This document shows positions 8,531 to 15,551 of a stretch of DNA of 64,000 bases, piece after piece. The position numbers and the translations under genes are program-made. Each line of letters begins with the position of its first letter. Position 1 is the first letter of the stretch. The stretch comes from Gluconobacter sp. Dm-62. Its GTDB lineage: Bacteria; Pseudomonadota; Alphaproteobacteria; Acetobacterales; Acetobacteraceae. Where the stretch lies: NCBI RefSeq assembly GCF_018256155.1, contig NZ_JAERLY010000002.1:1-64000 (forward strand), read 5' to 3'. The notes beneath the pieces are model-generated. The model saw only the letters and a program-made list of their open reading frames with translations. It had not been told where the DNA came from and did not search any database.

Positions 8531-8570
8531 AAAAAAGCCCGCTTCTGCACTTGCAGAGGTGGGCTTTTTT
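8531..8570. terminator. Bidirectional terminator after rhlE
   Basis: An A6 run, the stem AGCCC...TCTGCA / TGCAGA...GGGCT with a mismatch bulge, then T6. The A and T runs on the two sides let it act on both strands. With the island removed, tRNA-Ser (minus strand) would run straight toward it, so it probably served both genes originally. Confidence 0.85.
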
Positions 8571-8643
8571 ATTGCGTTCCAACAGAGATGCGCAAAATGC
8601 CCATGCTGCGAAAGCTTATTGATTCGGCGTTTTTTAGAAATTC

Positions 8644-8657
8644 TGGCGGAGAGGGTG
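8644..8657. repeat. Left attachment repeat of the island (tRNA-Ser 3'-end copy)
   Basis: TGGCGGAGAGGGTG matches 23933-23946 exactly, and on the minus strand reads as the last 14 nt of tRNA-Ser, CACCCTCTCCGCCA. The bases flanking it on both sides differ from those at the right copy. This marks the far end of the island from the integrase. Confidence 0.88.
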
Positions 8658-9100
8658 TCTTCCTAAAATGTCAACTAAAGCATTGAAAAACATTATAATT
8701 TATATGGGTGTTACTATACCATACCACATAAAGTACCCACCTTTAATGCATCACAAGATGTGATGCTCCATGCCCGCTGTCGCCCTCGAGTCATACATGT
8801 AATTGGCTTTGACGATTGCCTGAAAGCAGACGTTGCCAAGCGAACTGCGATAGACAGATTTTGAGATTTAGCGCTCGATCGGCTCTGGAGAAGCATCAGC
8901 AGGATAGCAGACATTTCTTTTCCAGAGATGTTATCGTACCGGATGGCGTGAGCTCATCTCAAGGTAAACCTTGCGCGTACGTCACACCGCGTGCAATTCT
9001 GTTGCCCCTTGCTAGATCTAACCTCGGTAGTGCATTTCCGAGGATTAAGAGGCGACAGTGAACAGCATAAGATTTTTTTTGGCGCAAGTGATCGAAGTAA
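8658..9100. other. Gene-free island margin, possible decayed transposase trace
   Basis: No intact gene is seen between the attachment repeat and hsdM. Around 8760-8960 plus-strand fragments in two frames (VIGFDDC, then RRCQ...ILRFSAR and FSRD) faintly recall ISL3-type transposases (family-type pattern GIDDWA, RYGTIL.DLER, SRDR). The similarity is weak, broken by frameshifts and stops, and may be chance. The promoter of hsdM should lie in the last 100 bases, but no clear -35/-10 pair was recognised. Confidence 0.25.
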
Positions 9101-10522
9101 ATGAAAAATGAGACCGTTGTCCAAAAAATCTGGAACTTATGCCATATCCTTCGCGGAGACGGAATCAGCTATCATCAATATGTATCTGAACTCACCTATC
9201 TTCTCTTTCTGAAAATTGCTGAAGAAAACGGCGTTGAACGGCTGCTTCCACCAAATTATCGCTGGACCGATCTCGTCCGCCATCCGAAGGAAGGGCTACT
9301 CGGCTTCTATCAGGAAATGCTGACCCATCTAGGCACCGCCGCCAAAAGCGACGTTATTCGTGCAATTTATGCCTTTCCGACTACGGTATTTTCGCATTCC
9401 GAGAATCTCTACGCAGTCGTCGATGGTATTGCGAAGATTGCCTGGCAAGATGTCAGCGGCGATCGGTTCGGTGAGATCTATGAGGGATTAATCGAGAAGA
9501 GCTCGCAAGATGTCCGGTCGGGGGCTGGTCAATATTTCACGCCGCGCGCACTGGTGAATTCCTTGGTTCGAGTTTCTAAACCCGATCTCGGAGAACTAAT
9601 CCAAGATCCGGCTGTCGGCAGCGGCGGCTTTCTGATCACCGCTGATCGCTATTTGCGGTCCCGTCACTCTGCGAAGGCATATCGTGACAAGCCTCCTATA
9701 TATCAGGGCGTCGAGATCGAGAAAAATACCCGTAGAATCTGTCTAATGAACATGTTTTTGAACGGGCTCAATGCGGAGATTGTGCATGGTGATGCGCTGA
9801 CCGAAGACGGACATGGATTGGCCGCAGCTAGTCTTGTTTTGGCCAATCCGCCTTTCGGCAGCAAAGCGGGCAGCCGCCGAGCACTGCGCGCAGAGATTAC
9901 TTATCGCAATACCAACAAGCAGCTAGCGTTTCTGCAGCACATCTATCTGACGCTGTGCGACGGCGGCCGCGCAGCAGTTGTGCTTCCCGATAACGTGTTG
10001 TTCGAGGACGGAGTTGGTCGCTCTGTGCGCCAGGATTTGATGGCGACGTGCCGGCTACACACTATCTTGAGGCTTCCGAAGGGCATTTTTTCTGGCGCGG
10101 GCGTCAAGACTAATGTGCTCTTCTTCGCAAAAAAAGCGGGTCTCGCTACTGACGATGTCTGGTTTTATGATCTGCGCAGTAACATGCCTACGTTCAACAA
10201 GACTCACCCACTGCTCGATAAGCATTTTGATGACTTCGAACGGGTTTACGGTAACGATCCCATGGGTACATCACCTCGCGAGGAGGAGGGCGATGACGGC
10301 CGATGGCGCAAGCTCTCGCGCGCGCAAATTGCTGAGCGTAACGACAATTTGAACTGGCTGTGGATGCGCGATGAAAGTGACGACTCGGACGACGTTAAGC
10401 AGGATCCAGGTGATATCCTCGTCGCAATCATTGGCCATCTACGCGCAGCTCTGGGCGAACTGGACGCGCTTAATACCGAGATCGAAGGCGAAGGCGAAAA
10501 TCTTGAAGTGAATCTTGACTAA
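9101..10522 (+). CDS. hsdM: Type I restriction-modification DNA methyltransferase subunit, 473 aa
   Basis: It methylates adenine at the target chosen by HsdS. The N-terminal HsdM helical domain (residues 1-120) precedes the N6-adenine methylase domain, with SAM motif DPAVGSGGF at 169-177 and catalytic NPPF at 249-252. Length and motif order are normal. The C-terminal 60 residues are acidic. The stop overlaps ATG 10522 of a short frame (TAATG) leading to hsdS. No hsdR is found in the island, so the usual restriction subunit is missing. Confidence 0.93.
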   Translation: MKNETVVQKIWNLCHILRGDGISYHQYVSELTYLLFLKIAEENGVERLLPPNYRWTDLVRHPKEGLLGFYQEMLTHLGTAAKSDVIRAIYAFPTTVFSHSENLYAVVDGIAKIAWQDVSGDRFGEIYEGLIEKSSQDVRSGAGQYFTPRALVNSLVRVSKPDLGELIQDPAVGSGGFLITADRYLRSRHSAKAYRDKPPIYQGVEIEKNTRRICLMNMFLNGLNAEIVHGDALTEDGHGLAAASLVLANPPFGSKAGSRRALRAEITYRNTNKQLAFLQHIYLTLCDGGRAAVVLPDNVLFEDGVGRSVRQDLMATCRLHTILRLPKGIFSGAGVKTNVLFFAKKAGLATDDVWFYDLRSNMPTFNKTHPLLDKHFDDFERVYGNDPMGTSPREEEGDDGRWRKLSRAQIAERNDNLNWLWMRDESDDSDDVKQDPGDILVAIIGHLRAALGELDALNTEIEGEGENLEVNLD

Positions 10523-10647
10523 TGAGCATTGCTCCCATGTCAAAGCTACATGTCCCGGCTGAAGGCCGTTCCGATTATGGTGTCAGCCACACTAGAACAA
10601 GACGGATGCTAAACGCGTGCTTGCAAGCAAGACGCACAGAAAGATGA
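10522..10647 (+). CDS. Short coupling frame between hsdM and hsdS, 41 aa
   Basis: It starts within the hsdM stop (TAATG) and ends within the hsdS start (ATGA, 10644-10647), so ribosomes could reinitiate from one gene to the next through it. The peptide (MSIAPMSKLHVPAEGRSDYG...) is basic, without a recognised domain. It may be a real small protein, a leader that adjusts hsdS translation, or chance. Confidence 0.35.
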   Translation: MSIAPMSKLHVPAEGRSDYGVSHTRTRRMLNACLQARRTER

Positions 10648-12284
10648 GCGGGCTTCCGGCTGGTTGGATTCGTGTGAAGCTCGGCAACATAGGTATTCTC
10701 TATGCTGGGCAGTCTCCAAGCGCTAATACCGTGAACGAAGAGGGACGCGGCATCCCCTATATTACCGGCCCAGAACAGTGGGACGGACGCACGTTTTACA
10801 AGCCGAAGTGGACAACCGATCCGCGCAGGATAGTGCCAGATGGGTGCATATTTATTACCGTCAAAGGTGGCGGCGTCGGCAAGGTCTTCCCAGGTATAAA
10901 AGCAGCGATCGGACGTGACATCCATGCCTATCAGCCCAGTGTTGAGCTCGATTTTCAGTTCATGTTGCGAACCATCGCTTACCGCGCGAGTGAGATTATT
11001 GAGCACGCGCAGGGTGACATTCCGGGCCTCTCTAAACATCACATCGAAGATCATCTGGCGGCAATTCCGCCTGTGGCCGAGCAGCGCCGGATTGTTGCAC
11101 GTCTCGAAGATTTGAGCGCGCGCATTGATCTGTCGCGCAATGAACTGCGCAGTGTCGCCCCGCTAGTCGATCAATATCGCATAAATCTTCTTCGGTGCGC
11201 ATTTCGCGGCGAGCTTACTGCTGATTTTCGCGCAGAGCGTGATCTCGAGCCAGTTACCGACCTGTTGGCGCGTGTCGAAGCACCCAAACAAGCTCAGGGA
11301 GGACGGAAGCCGACGAATGAGATCATTGCCGGGAGGGGGGGGATATCCGTCAACAGCCCCGGCACCGTGCTCGCCCCGGGGTGGGGGTGGGTGCCTCTAC
11401 TGCGCGTGGCGCGCCAGGAGACTGGACATACGCCAAGCAGGTCCCATCCTGAATGGTGGAACGGCGAGGTGCCGTGGATTGGGATCCCCGACGCCAATCT
11501 GCATCATGGCACCGTTATCCAGAGGACGATTCAGACCATCAACGAGGCAGGTCTTGCCAATTCTGCTGCACGCCTACTCCCGGCGGGCACGGTCGTGCTG
11601 TCGCGTACGGCCTCGGTTGGCTATGTCGCGATCATGGGGCGTGAAATGGCGACTAGCCAGGATTTCGTCACTTGGTCGTGCAGCAAGGCTCTTGATCCGA
11701 GGTACCTTATGTACGCCCTGCTGTCGGAGGGCGACGATATCCGCGATTTTGGTCGCGGTACAACCCACACGACGATCTATTTTCCTGAGATCAGGGCGTT
11801 CAACATTAAGCTCGCACCGCTCGATGAACAGCGGGAGATCGTCCGGCGTATCGAGAACGCACTTGCCAAAGTTGATCGCCTTACAACTGATGTCGAGCAG
11901 GCGTTGCGGCTAATCGACCGGGCAGAACAGCGGCTTTTGGTAAAGGCTTTTTCGGGGCAACTGGTCCAACACGATCCCGCTGATGAGCCTGCTCACCAAC
12001 TGCTCGAACGCATCCAAAAAATGCCGGTCGTCCCTCTCGCCGTGCTGCCGAAACCTTCGAAAGCAAAGACATTGAAGACCGATCCAAAGCAAGCAGTATT
12101 GGCCGACAGCATTGAGTGGCCCGAAAAGGGGCTGCCATTCGAGGCGATCGCTCGGCGTGTGGTTCTGCCCTACAACGCTGTGCGGGATGCACTCTTCGAG
12201 CTGCTAGGTGGCACATCTCCCAGCCTTGAGCAGATTTTCGACAAGCAGGAAGGCCGCATGCTGCTTAGGAGAGCCGCACAATGA
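10644..12284 (+). CDS. hsdS: Type I restriction-modification specificity subunit, 546 aa
   Basis: It sets the DNA target of the HsdM methylase. Two target-recognition domains are seen, opening LPAGWIRVKLG (residues 3-13) and PGWGWVPLLRV (about 246-256). Each is followed by a conserved helical spacer (PVAEQRRIVARLEDLSARID and PLDEQREIVRRIENALAKVD), giving a bipartite recognition site. The C-terminal 85 residues after QLLERIQ are an extra basic/helical extension that may contact other subunits. I chose ATG 10644; GTG 10617 would add nine residues. It overlaps the ATPase gene as ATGA. Confidence 0.9.
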   Translation: MSGLPAGWIRVKLGNIGILYAGQSPSANTVNEEGRGIPYITGPEQWDGRTFYKPKWTTDPRRIVPDGCIFITVKGGGVGKVFPGIKAAIGRDIHAYQPSVELDFQFMLRTIAYRASEIIEHAQGDIPGLSKHHIEDHLAAIPPVAEQRRIVARLEDLSARIDLSRNELRSVAPLVDQYRINLLRCAFRGELTADFRAERDLEPVTDLLARVEAPKQAQGGRKPTNEIIAGRGGISVNSPGTVLAPGWGWVPLLRVARQETGHTPSRSHPEWWNGEVPWIGIPDANLHHGTVIQRTIQTINEAGLANSAARLLPAGTVVLSRTASVGYVAIMGREMATSQDFVTWSCSKALDPRYLMYALLSEGDDIRDFGRGTTHTTIYFPEIRAFNIKLAPLDEQREIVRRIENALAKVDRLTTDVEQALRLIDRAEQRLLVKAFSGQLVQHDPADEPAHQLLERIQKMPVVPLAVLPKPSKAKTLKTDPKQAVLADSIEWPEKGLPFEAIARRVVLPYNAVRDALFELLGGTSPSLEQIFDKQEGRMLLRRAAQ

Positions 12285-13873
12285 GATTGCGGCTGCTCAC
12301 GATAGAGCGATCCGGAACGGGAGGCGGCCTTTATGACGGTACGCAGATATGGTTCGGCCGCGGTGGTGACGGCAAGGCGAACGAGGCCCTTGCGCCTCTG
12401 TGTATGATCGGCCCCAACGGGTCGGGAAAGTCTCAATTCCTCCAGTTGATAGCCGAGATTTTTCAGGCGGCGTGGCATGCGCACGCACCTGGCGAAGAGC
12501 GGCGCAGCGCGAACGACGCAGTCCTCTTCGAGTTGGAATATATGGTGAGGCTAGTCGGGACAGATTGCTATGAAACTGTGCGATTAATGCGCGGCAGGAA
12601 GGGCAAGAAGTCAGGGCCGATCGAGCTTGTCCGTGCCAATGGTGAAATCGTCAAGCCGGGAGAACCTGTCTTTGGACAGTTTCTCCCGCCATTGATCATC
12701 GGTTACACCTCTGGTGACAATGAGACGCTAAGCCTACCCTTTCTCGCCAGCAGGAGCGGTTATGCGCGGGATGTCGCTGAGGCAGCGCGCGGCACAGATG
12801 CGAAGACGGTACCTGATAACCGCTTGATGCTCATTGATTATGGCACCAATCTGGAGGTACTTTTCTCTAATCTCATGCTGGGGTCGGACTTTGTCCAGGC
12901 AGAACTGTTGCGTCACGCGGGCCTAGACGATCTTGCGTCATGTCGCTGCATAGTGCGGCTTGCGCACTCCGTTGTCCGTAACGGTGCAAAGGGGAAGCAT
13001 ATATCCCCACGCAAAGGCATCCAGCTCACCGATGAGCTTGAGACCGTCATCGGTAATCTCCAGCGTGCCGCAACATGCTGGCACATAGATGAGAAAACCG
13101 AGACCTACACTTTCGATTTCTTGATCACCCAGGCAACACGCGACGCGTTCAGACATTTTTGGGCCGATGCCTTCTCGCTCTATCGTTCGCTGCACAAGCT
13201 AGCACTTCTCAATGATCTTGCTATCCCGCGCCCGGCGCGCAAGCGGTTTGACAAGGCAGTAAAAGAGCGACGCTTCGCCTCCCGGCTGCCCGAACCGCAG
13301 CAGGAAGATATGGTATTCAGCTTCGAAGAGGTCCGCTTTTGGCCAGCGGGCAAGGCATCGGATCCGGTTGACTATGTGTCACTGTCAGACGGCGAACATC
13401 AGCAGGCGTTGATTCTTGGTATCTACGCGATGGTCGCCGACGCTAATGCGATCTTTCTGCTCGATGAGCCTGAATCACACTTCAACCCGAGATGGCGCGT
13501 CGAGTTTGTTCAGCAGCTTCTTAAAATGGTAGGCGAGAGAGAGAACCAAGAATTTTTACTGACGACCCATGCCCCGTTCGTGCCGTCGGACATGCCGAGA
13601 GATCAGGTGATGATTTTCTCGAAGGATGCCGAAAGTGGCAAGTTCGCCGTAAACGATCCGAAAATTGAGACGTTTGGCACTACTTTTGATCGCATCCTCG
13701 AAAGCTGCTTTGGCATCCGCCCTCCCCATTCGCATATAGCTGAAAGAGAAATTGAGAGCCTTCTCAAATCGAATGATTTGAGAACAGTCGAAGAGGGATT
13801 CAAAGATCTCGGCCCGTCAATCGGGAAAGCGCTTCTTGCTGATCATTTGCGAAAGCTGAAAAATCAGGCCTAG
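12281..13873 (+). CDS. Restriction-associated ABC/AAA-type ATPase, 530 aa
   Basis: It has the parts of an ABC/SMC-like ATPase: Walker A GPNGSGKS (44-51), a signature-like SLSDGEHQQ (Ser369-Glu372), Walker B IFLLDEPESHFNP (Asp395, Glu396) and switch histidine TTHAPF (His430). The middle 300 residues are a helical insertion. The layout resembles OLD/RloA/PtuA ATPases that act with a nuclease. It is coupled to hsdS by ATGA and touches the HNH gene, so it is probably an effector ATPase of the same system in place of HsdR. That role is inferred. Confidence 0.85.
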   Translation: MRLRLLTIERSGTGGGLYDGTQIWFGRGGDGKANEALAPLCMIGPNGSGKSQFLQLIAEIFQAAWHAHAPGEERRSANDAVLFELEYMVRLVGTDCYETVRLMRGRKGKKSGPIELVRANGEIVKPGEPVFGQFLPPLIIGYTSGDNETLSLPFLASRSGYARDVAEAARGTDAKTVPDNRLMLIDYGTNLEVLFSNLMLGSDFVQAELLRHAGLDDLASCRCIVRLAHSVVRNGAKGKHISPRKGIQLTDELETVIGNLQRAATCWHIDEKTETYTFDFLITQATRDAFRHFWADAFSLYRSLHKLALLNDLAIPRPARKRFDKAVKERRFASRLPEPQQEDMVFSFEEVRFWPAGKASDPVDYVSLSDGEHQQALILGIYAMVADANAIFLLDEPESHFNPRWRVEFVQQLLKMVGERENQEFLLTTHAPFVPSDMPRDQVMIFSKDAESGKFAVNDPKIETFGTTFDRILESCFGIRPPHSHIAEREIESLLKSNDLRTVEEGFKDLGPSIGKALLADHLRKLKNQA

Positions 13874-13875
13874 TG

Positions 13876-14958
13876 ATGTTGTTCTCGTATCCGATTGGAG
13901 CCTTAAACCAGAACTGGCTGAATAAGGTTGTTGTCGACATGGTGCTTGCTGGTATGAACGCGATTGACGCGCGACACCGCCCCTTGTCATGGCCCGAGTG
14001 TTTGCCACTTGAGCGACGCGAGCTGCTTGCGCAGCGTACCGGCCTACGCTCAAAGCGCTCGAACTTTTTACGCGAATATCGCAAGCTGACTACTGCCGAA
14101 CGATCGGAGGTGCGGACGGCCATTCTTCGGCAGACTGCGCTGCCGAACGTATTTAGCGACAATGCTCCGTGCCCGACGCTCGCTTCGCTTCCGCCCTCGA
14201 TCCACGCGTCTGTGAGCGACCTCGCGACCTATCTTTTCGGGCAGCTGTCGAGTCTTAAGCAGGACGGCGGCTTTTTGCGCGATAATCAATATGGTGTTAT
14301 CTATAGGAGTAATATTAGACATTGTCCGTTCTGCGGACTCAATTACTTCCGCGCGCCCGAAGCGCCGCGGCATGCACTCGATCATTTGATGCCTGTTTCT
14401 ATCTATCCGTTTGCTGCCGCGGATCTGCGCAATCTGCCGCCCGCCTGCCACGAGTGCAATTCTACCTTCAAGCGTGATATCGACATATTGACCAGCAATG
14501 ATGGGCTGCGCCGCCGCTGTTCGGATCCCTATGCCGGACCAACCTATAGTATCAGCTTGGCAGGCAGCCAATTTTTCAAGGGCAATACGGTTGGCGGCTA
14601 TGTCCTGCCGCGCTGGGATATAGTCATGGTTGGCTGCGATTCTGACCAAGCTGAGACATGGGATGCGGTCTATCAAATCAAGGTGCGCTACGCGCGTGAT
14701 GTGCTTGATGCCGATTTCCTTGGTTGGATTAAGCATTATGGCGGTTGGTTCCTGTGCGAAAAAGGATCCGGCCACACCCCTGATGCGGTTGCGGCTGAGA
14801 TACCCCGCTATATCCAAGGCGTCATTCAAGATGGTTATGCGGATCGCGCCTTCCTCAAAGCAGAAGCCTTCAAGCTGCTCAATCAAGCTTGCTTGGACCC
14901 GCATATCGGTGAAGACGTTCGCCAATGGTTGTGGTGCTTCGTCGAATACGCGCAATGA
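13876..14958 (+). CDS. HNH endonuclease partner of the ATPase, 360 aa
   Basis: A zinc-bound HNH core is visible: Cys150 and Cys153 (CPFCG), Asp169-His170 in HALDHLMPVSIYP, and Cys191 and Cys194 (CHECN), followed by STFKRD. The N-terminal 130 residues and the C-terminal 150 are unassigned; the latter may bind the ATPase or DNA. The start is ATG 13876, two bases past the ATPase stop; GTG 13873 overlaps that stop. An ATPase plus HNH pair is the layout of the Septu defence system (PtuA-PtuB), though this nuclease is attached to a type I methylase locus. Confidence 0.82.
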   Translation: MLFSYPIGALNQNWLNKVVVDMVLAGMNAIDARHRPLSWPECLPLERRELLAQRTGLRSKRSNFLREYRKLTTAERSEVRTAILRQTALPNVFSDNAPCPTLASLPPSIHASVSDLATYLFGQLSSLKQDGGFLRDNQYGVIYRSNIRHCPFCGLNYFRAPEAPRHALDHLMPVSIYPFAAADLRNLPPACHECNSTFKRDIDILTSNDGLRRRCSDPYAGPTYSISLAGSQFFKGNTVGGYVLPRWDIVMVGCDSDQAETWDAVYQIKVRYARDVLDADFLGWIKHYGGWFLCEKGSGHTPDAVAAEIPRYIQGVIQDGYADRAFLKAEAFKLLNQACLDPHIGEDVRQWLWCFVEYAQ

Positions 14959-15012
14959 TGATGTGTATAGTTAGAGAGTTTTGGTCATGGACGCCAAGCC
15001 TCGGAGCTAAGG

Positions 15013-15034
15013 GGCAGCTATTCGAATAGCTGCC
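15013..15034. promoter_or_regulatory. Perfect 22-bp palindrome after the defence genes
   Basis: The half-site is GGCAGCTATTC followed directly by its reverse complement, giving a nine-base-pair stem with a TCGA loop. No T-run follows on the plus strand, so it is not a clear intrinsic terminator. It sits 55 bases after the HNH gene, in a 226-bp stretch (14959-15184) with no gene. It could be an RNA-stabilising hairpin, an operator or a recombination site. Confidence 0.55.
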
Positions 15035-15184
15035 GGTCTGCTCCTCTTGTGTGAAAATAGGCGGCTGAATGACTAGGGTTGATTGGTTGCTAGCTGCCAT
15101 AAACGTGAGCGCTACGAATGACAGCTATCGATCAATTCTCATCGATAGCCGACTGGCGGCTCTTCCTCATAACGGAAAAATCAT

Positions 15185-15506
15185 TTACTTTTCGAGTTGC
15201 CGCACAAGCTCAAGTAATGCGTTGTTCAAAGCCACCTGGTCTGCCCAGCAATGGAATTTTCGATGACAATTAGGGCAGAGTGCGGCAACCGAGGCAGGGT
15301 GAAGCGGCCCGCCATCACTCAGTTTGTGAATATGATGCGCTGCGACAATTTTCACCAGATCCCCTCGCATGAGCCAGAAAGTAATCTCGTATTGCTTTGC
15401 TTCGTGCTCTGACGTTTGCCAATGCAACACGCGTGCTTGCCGAGTTAGGGGCAAGAGCCGCATGAGGACGATGATAGGATCGATTGAGTTCAAACGGCCA
15501 AAGCAT
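15185..15506 (-). pseudogene. Frameshifted remnant of a second HNH endonuclease
   Basis: Two minus-strand frames together give an HNH gene. One frame (to about 15370) reads VRARSKAIRDYFLAHARG, typical of the helix before an HNH core; the other continues from about 15360 as VAAHHIHKLSDGGPLHPASV, then ALCPNCHRKFH. The expected CxxC knuckle between them is missing, so a short deletion plus frameshift has broken the gene. It is unlike the intact HNH gene at 13876 and probably stems from another system. Confidence 0.6.
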
Positions 15507-15551
15507 GGCTCAATTGGTTATATAAGATTGCAGCGGGCACAATGGCGTGCC

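Noticed and set aside
15069-15266. 65-aa frame after the HNH gene
   Set aside because: It overlaps the HNH remnant on the other strand, has no ribosome site or recognisable sequence, and looks like a chance frame.
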